Shown: positions 27,504 through 36,383 of the stretch, in pieces
Layout: the number at the start of each line of letters is the position of its first letter
Position numbering within the stretch: the first letter of the stretch is position 1
DNA from: CAVPJC01 sp963705155
GTDB taxonomy: Bacteria > Chloroflexota > Anaerolineae > Anaerolineales > UBA4823
Direction: 5' to 3'
Assembly (NCBI GenBank): GCA_963705155.1
Contig: CAVPJC010000001.1
Location: 310,001-374,000, forward strand
DNA length: 64,000 nt
Program-made: the position numbers and the translations under genes
The notes under the pieces: model-generated
Database searches by the model: none
Seen by the model: only the letters and a program-made list of their open reading frames with translations
What the model was told of the DNA's origin: nothing

Positions 27504-28440
27504 TCACCGGGTTGCCAGCGCCAGAAAAACATCTTCCAGCGTGGGTTCCACCTGTTCAACACGTACAGCCTGCAGGCCCGCCTCGTTCAGGCGATCCTCC
27601 AAAACCTTTGCGGTTACATCTGCCGGAGCGATGGCCCGCAGATGGTCACCGGTCAGTCCGGCGCGGAAAACACACGGACAACTTTCCAGAGCGTTCAAGG
27701 CTACCAACAGCGGCGGTTCCTGCTCATGATCCGCCTCGCCAACAAACACATCCCATGCCAGGCCCGGCAGCGCCGTTTCCTTCAAAGCCGAGGGTGTATC
27801 CATCGCCAGCAGCCGGCCATCGCGCATGATGCCCACCCGCCCGCAGTATTCGGCCTCATCCATGTAATGCGTGGTCACCAGGGCTGTCACGCCCTGCCCC
27901 ACCAGCGTCATAGATCAGATCCCAGAAGGCCCGCCGCGCCGTCGGGTCGACGCCGCTGGTGGGCTCATCCAGAAACAGCAGGCGCGGCCGGTGCACAATC
28001 GCCGTCCCCAGCGCCAGTCGCTGCCGCCAGCCTGCCGACAGGCTGCCCACCAGCTCCTTTTGCAGGGCGTTTAGACCCACCAGGTCCAGCACCTCGTCCA
28101 GCCGCTGGCGGCGTGTCTCACCGTAAACACCGGCATAGAACGCCAGGTTTTCTCCCACGGTCAGATCATGGTACAGGGCGAACTTCTGCGACATGTACCC
28201 CACCTGGGTGCGGATGCGCTCCGCATCCCGCACCACATCGTACCCCAGCACGCTCGCCTGCCCTGCGGTGGGGCGCAGCAGCCCCAGCAGCATGCGGATG
28301 GTGGTGGTCTTGCCCGAGCCGTTCGGCCCCAGGTAACCCACCACCTCGCCCTGCCCCATCTGAAACGTGACGTGATCCACGGCGACGAATTCACCGAAGT
28401 TTCGCGTCAGGTCCTTGGTGATGATGACATCTTCAGGCAT
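27504..28440 (-). CDS. ABC transporter ATP-binding protein (drug exporter type), one frameshift
   Basis: The gene starts MPEDVIITKDLTRNFGEFVA and encodes a daunorubicin-type ABC ATPase of about 310 residues with Walker A GPNGSGKTT, signature LSAGWRQR (degenerate) and Walker B LLFLDEPTSGVD. The frame changes near 27905, where FWDLIYDA gives way to GVTALVTTHYMDEAEYCGRV. The C-terminal regulatory domain ends EPTLEDVFLALATR. Its ATG overlaps the end of the preceding ATPase gene (ATGCCTGA). Together the two ATPases, the HlyD-like protein and the ABC-2 permease form one efflux system of the YbhFSR type. Confidence 0.82.
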
Positions 28441-29403
28441 TGTTGTTTTCCAGCAAATCGATAAAAACATCTTCCAGCTGGGCCGGAACCAGGCGCAGTT
28501 GGATGATTTCGCCGCCCGCCTCGGGGATGCGCTGGCTCCAGCCGCTCCATCACCGCCTGGGCGCAGCCTGTGCGCACATGCAAATGGATCCGGTCGCCAA
28601 ACATGTGCGCATCCTGCACATCTTCATCCTGGCTGGGCCAGGCCGGCGCAGCAGCGCCAGCGGGCTGGCCGCGCAGCTCCAGGATGCGCCCATCCAGGCG
28701 GTGTCCGCAGACCCGACGGCGTGCCTTCCACCAGCAGCCTGCCGTTCTGCATGAACCCCACCCGCCGGCAGCGGGCCGCTTCGTCCATATAGGGGGTGCT
28801 CACCAGCACCGCCACGCTCTCTTCGCCTTTCCGGCGCCGCCAGGCGGATGATGAGCTGCCAGAAATCCTGGCGTGTCACCGGATCCACGCCGGTGGTGGG
28901 CTCGTCCAGCAGCAGCACGCGCGGGCGGTGCACCAGCGCGGCCGCCAGGCCCAGCTTTTGCTTCATCCCGCCGGAGAGCTTCCCCGCCCGGCGGTCGATA
29001 AAGGCGTCCAGCCCCACAAAGCGCAGGATCTCCATGCAGCGCGGCCGCCACTCGGCGGCGGGCAAGGCCGCGCACCTCGGCAAAGAAGCGGATATTCTCC
29101 ATGACGGTCAGGTCCTCGTACAATGAAAAGCGCTGCGGCAGGTAGCCAATCTGAGCGCGGGCCTGCTCGGTCTGGCGCAGTACATCGTACCCGCCGATCT
29201 CAATCTGCCGGAGCCGGCCGCCGTGCCGGCCGGTCGGGCCGCAGCGCGCCGCACAGCAGCCGCAGGGTGGTGGTCTTGCCGGCGCCATCCGGCCCGACCA
29301 GGCCGTAAATTTCGCCGGACGCCACCTGCAGGCTCAGATCCACCACAGCCTGTGTGGCGCCAAAGGATTTATTCAGTGAAACAGCGTTGATCAGGCTGTT
29401 CAT
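28433..29403 (-). pseudogene. ABC transporter ATP-binding protein, frame-disrupted
   Basis: Pieces in several frames rebuild one ABC ATPase of about 320 residues. These are MNSLINAVSLNKSFGATQAV with Walker A GPDGAGKTT (note Asp for the usual Asn), QIGYLPQRFSLYEDLTVMEN, LSGGMKQKLGLAAALVHRPR, VLLLDEPTTGVDPVTRQDFW, VSTPYMDEAARCRRVGFMQN and a C-terminus ending AQLEDVFIDLLENNNA. At least five frame changes occur in under 1 kb, with no loss of family sequence. It is most likely one intact gene obscured by sequencing errors, but true decay is not excluded. Confidence 0.75.
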
Positions 29404-29410
29404 AAGCGGG

Positions 29411-30765
29411 TTATTTGAAAATCACATCCACCGGCATGCCCGGTTTCAACTTGCCTTCCGGGTTTGTAATTGCCAGTTGGATGGCATATACGGTGGTGCG
29501 CCGGCCTTCCTCCGTTTGCACATTGCGCGGTGTGAACTCCGCCTGGTCGGCGATACGCGCCACCACAGCTGAGAATATCTCGCCTGGGAACAAATCGATC
29601 TCTCACCTCCACCGCCTGGCCCAGGCTGACCTCACCGTAGCGGTCTTCGGGCACGTAAACCGTGATGGTCAGGTCATCCAGGCGCGCCAGCGTGAGCAGC
29701 GGCGCCCCGGCACAGCCACCTCTCCTGGCTCCACAGAGCGGGTGAGCACCACCCCCTCCACCGGGGCCTTGATCGTCAGCTTGCCGATCTGTGTCTCGAT
29801 CACCTGCAGCGGCAGAACGGGCTACCTCCACCTGCGCCTGGGCGGCTGCCAGCTGCTCCGGGCCTGGCTCGGCCTGTGCTGCCGCCAGGCTGGCTTCGGC
29901 TATCTATCAGGCGCGCCTGCGCCAGGGCCAGCGCATCCGGGTCGATGCCCGTCCTGCAGCTCTGCGTAGCTGCCGCTGCGAATCTGCCAGCCTGCGCCTC
30001 CGCCAGGGCCACATCGGCGTTTAGCCAGGGACAGCTCATACTTGTTGGCTGTGCCCAACCAGGTTGTTATATCGTTCCACCACGGCATCGTACTGCTTTT
30101 GCGCTGCCGGCTAGCTTGCGCCTGCAGAACGGCGCGGGTCAGGTTGCTTTGATCTTTGTTTTCATATGGGCTCAAAATCTTCCTGCGCCTTTTCCAGCTT
30201 ATCCTGGGCAATCACCACCGAGGCCCAGGCCGCATCGATATCCGCCGGGTTGGCCTGGGTACTGACATTATCCAGGTACTGCTGCGATTTATCGCGGGCT
30301 TTGTCAATCGAGGCGATCGTTTGCTAGGGTCTGGGCTTCAGCCAGACCTGGGCTGATCGTACAGCGCCTGCAGGGCCTGCTGTGCATTGGTCAGCTCCAT
30401 CTCGGCAGAAGCCATCGCCAGGGCGCGCTGCTCGTCGGAAAGCCCTTTGGCAGCCAGCTCGTAGTTGGCCTGCGCCTGGCGCCAGAGCAGCCTGGGCCTG
30501 GGCCAGCTGCGCCTGCAGCAAGGCGCCATCGAAACGCACCAGCACATCACCGGCCTGCACTGCATCGCCTTCTTGAGCCAGCACTTCGAGCACATGCCCC
30601 GCCAGCTCGGGGGCTACCAACACCTGGATGGCTTCGATGGTGCCCGAAGCTGCAAGTTCACCAGACACGGCATCCGTGCGGTTGTTGTTCAGATACCACC
30701 AGCCGGCCGCAGCCAGGGCAATCAGTAAAATGACGGGTGCAATTCTTCGTCGGGTTGGGATGCAT
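29411..30765 (-). pseudogene. HlyD-family membrane fusion/adaptor protein, frame-disrupted
   Basis: An ATG at 30763-30765 with GGAGGA upstream starts a short basic tail followed, after a shift, by a membrane anchor (IAPVILLIALAAAGWWYL). Next comes the biotinyl-lipoyl part (GELAASGTIEAIQVLVAPEL, AGDVLVRFDGALLQAQLAQA) and a long coiled coil (YELAAKGLSDEQRALAMASA; further helices). The second half-hairpin is APLLTLARLDDLTITVYVPE, then DRYGEVSLGQAVEVR, and the end is GKLKPGMPVDVIFK. Roughly seven frame changes interrupt it. In YbhG-like systems this protein links the ABC-2 permease to the cell exterior. The intact length would be about 450 residues. Confidence 0.72.
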
Positions 30766-30817
30766 AAACTTCCTCCGTTCTACATCGTCAATGGTGAGCG
30801 GGTTGTCGCAGCCTGTC

Positions 30818-31953
30818 TCAATCCAGGCGCTTTCGGAAACGCAGCGACGCCAGGGTCATGATACTCAGGCCAAATATCGCCAGGGCAATAATCTCATTGC
30901 GCAGTGCGGCCGATGCCAACGCCTTTCAGCATCAGCGTGCGGATGATCACCAGGTAGTAGCGCAGCGGCATCAGATACGAAATCCACTGCAGCAATTTGG
31001 GCATGGCTTCGATGGGAAAGAAGAAACCGGACAGGAACATGCTGGGCAGCAGAGTCATCCACACCGTCAGCATGGCTTCCTGCTGGGTGTTGGCGATGGT
31101 GGAGGCCAGCAGACCGATGCCCAGGCTGGAGAGCAGGAACAGACCCGATAGCGCCAGGATCAGCCACAAATCGCTGCGGATGGGCACCTTGAACCACCAG
31201 GAACCCACCGCCAGCACCTCCAGCGTGTTCAAGAAGGCCAGGATCACGTAAGGCAGCAATTTTCCAACCACCAATTCCCAGGGGCGGATCGGTGTGACGA
31301 TCAACTGCTCGATCGTGCCACGCTCCGCTCGCGCACAATCGCCGTGGCGGTCAGGATGGAAGTGAGGGCAAACAGGATCATGCCGATCACACCCGGGATC
31401 ATGAAATAGGCGCTCACCAGGTCGGGGTTGTACCACACCTGGGTGCGCACCTCGACGGGGGGCTGCACCGCCGTGGTTTGGCCGCGCCGCGGCCATGCGC
31501 TCCACCAGGATGCGTGTGGCATGCTGCTGGCCGATAAACTGCGCCGCCGAAAGCGCTGTGGATGCCACGGTGGGATCGCTGCCATCCAGCACAAAAGCCA
31601 CCTGGGCCACCTCACCGGCCTGCAGGCGGCTGCCGTAATCCGGCGGGATGATCATCCCGGCGCGTGCTTTGCCGCTATCGATCAGGTCGCGCAGCTCATC
31701 CTCGGAATCCACATCGTAGGCGATGCTGAAGTAGTCGGCGGCGCGGTAGGCATCCAGCAAAGCGCGCGCTTCCGGGCTGCGGTCCTGGTTATAGACTGCC
31801 AGGGGCACGTTGCGCACATCGTTGGTGGCAGCAGTACCCCAGCAGCACCAGCTGCATCACCGGGATCACCAGCACCAGGATCAGCGTGCGCGGATCGCGC
31901 AGGATCTGGATGAATTCTTTGCGTACCAGTGAAACCAGACGGGAATTGATCAT
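30818..31953 (-). pseudogene. ABC-2 type permease, frame-disrupted
   Basis: The ATG at 31951-31953 overlaps the TetR stop (ATGA). The rebuilt protein (about 378 residues) begins MINSRLVSLVRKEFIQILRD with a first membrane helix (TLILVLVIPVMQLVLLGY). It has a large external loop (VPLAVYNQDRSPEARALLDA) and then ABC-2 membrane helices (FMIPGVIGMILFALTSILTA, EQLIVTPIRPWELVVGKLLP, LLSSLGIGLLASTIANTQQE), ending ASLRFRKRLD. Frame changes near 31842, 31485, 31320 and 30905 leave the protein sequence continuous. It is the membrane channel of the efflux system. Confidence 0.78.
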
Positions 31954-32574
31954 GTTACCTCCGGCGCGGCAGACCCATTTTTTATAATACCGTACAGATA
32001 AATATCCACAAACGTATCCAGAGCCCGGTCGTGCATCTCTCGGGGGAACTGGTTTCCCACCAGCAGCTCGGTCATCACATAGGAAAAGAATAAACCCACA
32101 AAAGTGCGCACCAGCATCATGGCCGGGATCGGGCGCAGTTCGTCCCTGGAGTCGACAAACCGCTGCACAAAGTCTAAAATCTGGGGGAAAACGATCTGGA
32201 ATAGAGCCGGGACATGCTGCCCATTAAACTCAACCACCTCAATAAACATCAGGTTGAGCAGATCGGTGCGCTTCCCCAGGCCTTCCACCAACCGCCGGGC
32301 GGCGTCACGCACGAACTCATCCATGCTGCCGCCCTCAGCCGCGTTAATCAGCGGCAGCACCTCAAGATAGGGGTGCCGTTCCAATAATACGGTTTTGAAG
32401 ATCTTCGTCTTTGCCAGAAAAATGGTTATAAATACTGCCCAGGGCAATGCCGGTCTCCTGGGCAATCTGGCGCATGGAGGTGCCGTGATAGCCTTTCAGC
32501 ATAAACAGGTTATACGCCGCCTGGAGGATCTCCGTGCGGGTGCGCTCACCGCGTGTGATCGTTTCTTCAGACAT
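31950..32574 (-). CDS. TetR family repressor of the ABC efflux operon (one frameshift)
   Basis: The N-terminal helix-turn-helix domain is typical: MSEETITRGERTRTEILQAA, then TSMRQIAQETGIALGSIYNH and FSGKDE. Near 32395 the frame shifts and the ligand-binding domain continues as IFKTVLLERHPYLEVLPL through RALDTFVDIYLYGIIKNGS. Full length is about 207 residues, normal for the family. It is first in the operon, its stop overlaps the permease start, and its promoter carries a palindromic operator, so it very likely represses itself and the pump. Confidence 0.85.
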
Positions 32575-32592
32575 CCGCTGCCTCCTACCCTA

Positions 32593-32606
32593 AACGAACG
32601 TTCGTT
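32593..32606. promoter_or_regulatory. TetR operator palindrome
   Basis: AACGAAC-GTTCGTT is a perfect 14-base palindrome of the kind bound by TetR/AcrR proteins. It begins just downstream of the -10 element of the tetR promoter and covers the likely transcription start, which fits repression by the gene product. Confidence 0.75.
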
Positions 32607-32609
32607 CAT

Positions 32610-32638
32610 ATTCTATATCAGATAAATACCCGTGTCAA
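32610..32638 (-). promoter_or_regulatory. Promoter of the tetR-ABC efflux operon
   Basis: On the minus strand TTGACA (32638-32633), a 17-base spacer and TAGAAT (32615-32610). The -35 is a perfect consensus and the spacing optimal; the operator lies directly downstream. Confidence 0.8.
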
Positions 32639-32650
32639 CTATCGTTTTTG

Positions 32651-32664
32651 CACACCCGGGTGTG
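32651..32664. repeat. CACACCC-GGGTGTG perfect palindrome
   Basis: A 14-base perfect inverted repeat without spacer just upstream of the tetR -35 element. It could be a second regulator site or chance; nothing further supports a function. Confidence 0.3.
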
Positions 32665-32672
32665 TCTATAAC

Positions 32673-32716
32673 AAAAAAGACCGGGGAATTTGCGGATAAA
32701 CGCAAATTCCCCGGTC
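32673..32716 (-). terminator. Rho-independent terminator of the pterin dehydratase operon
   Basis: On the minus strand a 16-base perfect stem (GACCGGGGAATTTGCG, 32716-32701, with its complement at 32694-32679) closes a six-base loop and is followed by TTTTTT. It lies 26 bases after the dehydratase stop. Confidence 0.92.
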
Positions 32717-32741
32717 GGGAAATTCGTTCAAACTCGCCCTC

Positions 32742-33101
32742 CTACAACGCATCCGTCCTGGCTGCCAGGATGAAATCGTTGCGGTGCAGCCCGTTGATCT
32801 TATGCGTCCACCAACTCACCGTCACCTGCCCCCACTCGGTGAGCAGCGCCGGGTGATGGTCCTCGGCCTCAGCCAGCCGCCCCACCTGGTTGGAAAATTC
32901 CATTGCCTGGGCGAAGTTTTTGAACTTAAAAACACGCTGCAGGCGTTTTACGCCGGCAACATCAATCACCTGCCATTCTGGCACATGACTGTGCAGAGCA
33001 TGAATTTCGCCATCCGTCATGGCTGGTCCTGCATTCCGGCAGGGCACACAGCTTTCGTCTCGCAGCCCGCCGGCTGCCATTACCCGGGAAACATTCGTCA
33101 C
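32742..33101 (-). CDS. 4a-hydroxytetrahydrobiopterin dehydratase (PCD/DCoH family)
   Basis: A 119-residue protein with the family core FKFKNFAQAMEFSNQVGRLA, then EAEDHHPALLTEWGQVTVSW and WTHKINGLHRNDF. The EDHHP motif holds the catalytic His pair. PCD dehydrates the carbinolamine formed by pterin-dependent hydroxylases; orphan bacterial members may serve other pterins such as molybdopterin. I chose the GTG at 33099-33101 because AGAGG lies seven bases upstream and it starts four bases after the previous stop. The N-terminal extension with CVPCRNAGP is longer than in E. coli-type relatives but is common in environmental ones. Confidence 0.85.
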   Translation of the reverse strand: MTNVSRVMAAGGLRDESCVPCRNAGPAMTDGEIHALHSHVPEWQVIDVAGVKRLQRVFKFKNFAQAMEFSNQVGRLAEAEDHHPALLTEWGQVTVSWWTHKINGLHRNDFILAARTDAL

Positions 33102-33105
33102 AGAA

Positions 33106-33333
33106 TTACCTCTCGTCTCCCAGTAGAGCCACCTGGCGCAGCAGGCCAAAAACCAGCAGCCCCATACGCACCCCTTCTCCTGCTGAAACGGCCAGAGGTT
33201 TTTCTTCGCGCACCGCTCTCTGGATCAGCAGATAGGCCGCCCCGGCGCCTACCACAGCGCCCAGAACGGTGCCGACCAGCAGCGCCTTCGTTTTCCAGTT
33301 CTCTACAGCCTGTTCTTCAATGATTTCAGTCAT
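33106..33333 (-). CDS. Small single-pass membrane protein
   Basis: A 75-residue protein with one hydrophobic helix (KALLVGTVLGAVVGAGAAYL) after an acidic start and a basic-acidic tail. It resembles YtxH-like small proteins in layout only; no family is claimed. It is the middle gene of a three-gene minus-strand unit with the membrane protein upstream (11-base gap) and the dehydratase downstream (4-base gap). Confidence 0.65.
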   Translation of the reverse strand: MTEIIEEQAVENWKTKALLVGTVLGAVVGAGAAYLLIQRAVREEKPLAVSAGEGVRMGLLVFGLLRQVALLGDER

Positions 33334-33344
33334 TTTCCTTCCCT

Positions 33345-33812
33345 CTACCTGTTCTCCACGTCTGCCCGGCGCCCACGCTGAAGCGCGCGCAGCAGGGCCT
33401 GCACGGCAGCCTGAGATTGCCGGGTACGCAGCACCGGCTCAACAGCTTTGTCGTTCAGCGTTAATAAACGGAATTTGATCAGCAAAAATATATCCTGGAC
33501 CTGCAGGAACCATCCCGGCAGCCTGCCCAGCAGCCAGGTCACTCCATAAATTATCCCCAACAGCAGCACCAGAAATACCAGCGAAAAGAACATCGCCGGT
33601 ACGATCAACCAGACCGTTGAAATATCCGCCCAACCGGGTAAATCGCCCGCTCCGCTGGCTCCGGCCCACACTACCCCACCCGCTGCTGCCAGGATCACCA
33701 GGCCCCCCACCACCAGCGGGGCTGTGATCTGCCAGAAGACTTCCCTGCGGTGAGCGAGGTGGGTCAGCGGGTTGCGCCTCATCTGATTGGGTGTTCTAAA
33801 TTCACTTGCCAT
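33345..33812 (-). CDS. Two-helix membrane protein of unknown function
   Basis: A 155-residue protein with two strong transmembrane segments (ITAPLVVGGLVILAAAGGVV and WLIVPAMFFSLVFLVLLLGI) and a basic C-terminal tail. The family is not recognised. It starts the unit that ends with the pterin dehydratase and is divergent from the GGDEF response regulator. Confidence 0.68.
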   Translation of the reverse strand: MASEFRTPNQMRRNPLTHLAHRREVFWQITAPLVVGGLVILAAAGGVVWAGASGAGDLPGWADISTVWLIVPAMFFSLVFLVLLLGIIYGVTWLLGRLPGWFLQVQDIFLLIKFRLLTLNDKAVEPVLRTRQSQAAVQALLRALQRGRRADVENR

Positions 33813-33849
33813 GCAGATATTTTAACATACTTGCACGATTTATTCTCCG

Positions 33850-33878
33850 TTGACCTTCCTGACCTGCCATGCTAAAAT
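33850..33878 (+). promoter_or_regulatory. Promoter of the GGDEF response regulator gene
   Basis: TTGACC (33850-33855), a 17-base spacer and TAAAAT (33873-33878), about 29 bases before the first ATG. Confidence 0.7.
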
Positions 33879-33906
33879 CGCAAGCGTTTCACCTATCAAG
33901 GGAGCG

Positions 33907-34812
33907 ATGACCATGAACGACCACCTCGTTCGAGTACTGCTGGTTGAAGATAACAGCGATTACGCCTGGATGCTGCGGCTGGTTCTCACCCAGATCTACC
34001 CCGACCAGTTTGAGCTGACTCAGGTAGATACCCTTGCCGATGCTATGACACACCTGGATGGGACACCATGTGATGTCATCCTGCTGGATCTATCCCTGCC
34101 CGACAGCACAGGGTACGAAACCTTCCTGCAGACGCGCCACCGCGCCCCCGATGTGCCCATCGTTGTGATGACCGCCATGGATGATAAGGAGCTTGCCCTC
34201 CAATCCGTGCGCGAGGGCGCCCAGGATTTCCTGGTGAAAGGCGATATGGATATCATCCAGCTGGTGCGCTCCATCCAGTATGCTGTGGAACGCTACCGCA
34301 ACCTGGCTGACCTGAAGCGCCAGTCGCTCATCGACGATCTCACCGGGCTGCTCAACCGGCGCGGTTTCCTCTCCCTCGGAGCGCAGCACATCAAGATTGC
34401 CGAGCGCTCCCATCGCAACATGCTGCTCTTCTATGCCGATTTGGACGGGCTCAAACAAATTAACGACCGCCTTGGACACCAGGTTGGTGATGAGGCCCTG
34501 AAGAGCATTGCTGCCATCCTGCGGGAGACTTTCCGGTCATCAGACCTGATTGCCCGGCTTGGCGGGGATGAGTTTACCGTGCTCGCCATCGATGCCCCCG
34601 ACAGCACTACCGGCGCCATCCTGGGACGCCTGCAGCAAAAAATTAGCCAGCACAACCGGCAGTCATCCACTTACCAGCTCTCGCTCAGCGTGGGCACCGC
34701 CCGCTTTGATCCTCAGCAGACCCCCGATATTAACACCCTTATGTCTCTCGCCGATAAAGCCCTGTACGAATCCAAAGACAGCAAGAGCAGTATCGCATCC
34801 AAAGCGGTATGA
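33907..34812 (+). CDS. Response regulator with GGDEF (diguanylate cyclase) output
   Basis: A 301-residue protein. The receiver domain (residues 6 to about 125) has the acidic pair ED in VEDNSD, the phospho-acceptor Asp in VILLDLSLPD, and Lys in FLVKGD. The GGDEF domain has LTGLLNRRGF, the intact active site RLGGDEF and an RSSD inhibitory site exactly five residues before it. It therefore should make cyclic di-GMP and be product-inhibited. There are two possible ATGs: 33907 and 33913, the latter better spaced from GGGAG. Its stop overlaps the next gene by ATGA. The partner kinase is not adjacent; the large hybrid kinase at 46-52 kb is one candidate. Confidence 0.93.
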   Translation: MTMNDHLVRVLLVEDNSDYAWMLRLVLTQIYPDQFELTQVDTLADAMTHLDGTPCDVILLDLSLPDSTGYETFLQTRHRAPDVPIVVMTAMDDKELALQSVREGAQDFLVKGDMDIIQLVRSIQYAVERYRNLADLKRQSLIDDLTGLLNRRGFLSLGAQHIKIAERSHRNMLLFYADLDGLKQINDRLGHQVGDEALKSIAAILRETFRSSDLIARLGGDEFTVLAIDAPDSTTGAILGRLQQKISQHNRQSSTYQLSLSVGTARFDPQQTPDINTLMSLADKALYESKDSKSSIASKAV

Positions 34813-35390
34813 AAACCATCTGCGTCTTTTGTGGATCGTCCGATAAAATACATCCCCACTACCTGGCAGCCGCCAGCCAGATGGGGGCTGCCATCGCGGC
34901 CCGCGGTATGCGCCTGGTGTATGGGGCCGGCAGCACCGGGCTGATGGGCGCGGTCGCCGATGGCGCACTGCAGGCGGGCGGCGAAGTGATCGGCGTCATT
35001 CCGGAATACTTCAATACCCCGCGGCTGGCGCACAACGGCCTCACCCGCCTCGAAGTGGTGGATACCCTTCACCAACGCAAAGCGCGCATGGTGGAGCTTG
35101 CCGATGCTTTTATCGCCTTGCCCGGGGGTTACGGGACGCTGGAAGAGCTGTTTGAAGTGCTCACCTGGGCCCAGATCGGCCTGCACAGCAAGCCGGTGGG
35201 GCTGCTCAATACTCGCGGCTATTATGACCGCCTGCTGAGCCTGGTGGAGCACGCCCGAGACGAAGGTTTCATTTATGCCGAACACCGCGCCCTCTTCACC
35301 TGTTCGGCAGCGCCCGATGAGTTGTTGACCGCTCTGGAAAACCACCGCTCCCCTGGCGGTCTGGAGCGTTGGCTGACCCACGAAGGTTAA
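34809..35390 (+). CDS. LOG family protein (TIGR00730; nucleotide 5'-monophosphate nucleosidase)
   Basis: A 193-residue Rossmann-fold protein with the LOG hallmark PGGYGTLEELFEVLTWAQIG (about residue 100) and an N-terminal ICVFCGSSD. Characterised members cleave ribose-5-phosphate from cytokinin ribotides or other purine nucleotides. Coupled by ATGA to the GGDEF gene, an unusual pairing. Its TAA stop shares the sequence TTAA with the stop of the convergent prmA gene. Confidence 0.9.
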   Translation: MKTICVFCGSSDKIHPHYLAAASQMGAAIAARGMRLVYGAGSTGLMGAVADGALQAGGEVIGVIPEYFNTPRLAHNGLTRLEVVDTLHQRKARMVELADAFIALPGGYGTLEELFEVLTWAQIGLHSKPVGLLNTRGYYDRLLSLVEHARDEGFIYAEHRALFTCSAAPDELLTALENHRSPGGLERWLTHEG

Positions 35391-36364
35391 CCAGCCGCTC
35401 GCTGCGCTGCCAGCGCCACCCAATCCCCGCTCTGGCGCTGTTCCACCACCGGCAAAGCGTGCCGCTCCAGGGCCTCAACCACCGCCCCACCCTGCTCCGC
35501 CAGAATGCCCGAGAGCACCAGTATGCCGCCCGGTACAGCCAGCTCTCCCAGCCCATCGTCCAACAGGCGGATGATGACTGGCGCCAGGATGTTGGCAACC
35601 ACCAGCGGCGCCTGGCGCAGCCCAAAATTACCGGCGCGCACCTCAGCCACGCTGCCCAGCCCCACCTCCAGCCGCTCACTCACCTCATTCAACAGGCCGT
35701 TTTCCAGTGAGGCGGTGATCGATTCGGGGTCAATATCTACCCCCAGCGCCCGGCTCGCCCCCAGTTTCAACGCAGCCACTGCCAGGATCCCGGATCCGCA
35801 GCCGACATCAATCATGGACGGCGCAGATCCACCGTCCGGCTGCGACGCCTCATCCATTTCCTGGTATCGGCCGGCAACGTCCAGGTAGGTCTCAATCATC
35901 TCCAGGCACAATTGCGTGGTGGGATGTGTGCCCGTGCCAAACGCCATGCCGGGGTCCATGCGGATGGCAATCCGTCCCGGGTCAGGCGTCTCCAGCCAGG
36001 CCGGCACCACCATCAGCCTGCGCCCAATGGCAATGGGTTTGTAGTGTTCTTTCCAGGCCTCAGCCCAATCCTGTTCCTGCAGTGTGCGATACTGCGCTGC
36101 CGGCAGCGGGCGAATACGTCCCAGGTACCAGAGCGCTTCTTCGATGCGCTGGCGGGTCTCCTCCACCTGGCTGTCCACCGGTAGATAACCGCACACCCGC
36201 AGCGGCCCCACCGGGTGGCCCTCGCTGTCATCGGCGTTGGCGGTCACCGCGGTCAATTCGATCACCACGCCGTTGCTCACGTAGCGGGCCAGCACTTCAG
36301 CGATCGCTTCCGCCAGCTCCCCATCCACAACCAGTGATATTTCAAGCCAGGTAGTGTCTTTCAT
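35387..36364 (-). CDS. prmA: Ribosomal protein L11 methyltransferase
   Basis: A 325-residue class I SAM methyltransferase. An N-terminal substrate-recognition domain (WLEISLVVDGELAEAIAEVL, EDSEGHPVGP-like region) precedes the catalytic domain. The SAM motif I is MIDVGCGSGILAVAALKLGA, and the PrmA-specific motifs are RMDPGMAFGTGTHPTTQLCL and ANILAPVIIRLL. It trimethylates L11 in the cytoplasm. It is the last gene of the hrcA-grpE-dnaK-dnaJ operon, 19 bases after dnaJ, an arrangement seen in Firmicutes and other phyla. Confidence 0.95.
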   Translation of the reverse strand: MKDTTWLEISLVVDGELAEAIAEVLARYVSNGVVIELTAVTANADDSEGHPVGPLRVCGYLPVDSQVEETRQRIEEALWYLGRIRPLPAAQYRTLQEQDWAEAWKEHYKPIAIGRRLMVVPAWLETPDPGRIAIRMDPGMAFGTGTHPTTQLCLEMIETYLDVAGRYQEMDEASQPDGGSAPSMIDVGCGSGILAVAALKLGASRALGVDIDPESITASLENGLLNEVSERLEVGLGSVAEVRAGNFGLRQAPLVVANILAPVIIRLLDDGLGELAVPGGILVLSGILAEQGGAVVEALERHALPVVEQRQSGDWVALAAQRAAG

Positions 36365-36383
36365 TCAGATTATCCCTGTGGGA

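Noticed and set aside
27504..31953. A cluster of many small novel genes
   Set aside because: The short open frames join into four known proteins (two ABC ATPases, HlyD-like, ABC-2 permease) when frame changes are allowed.
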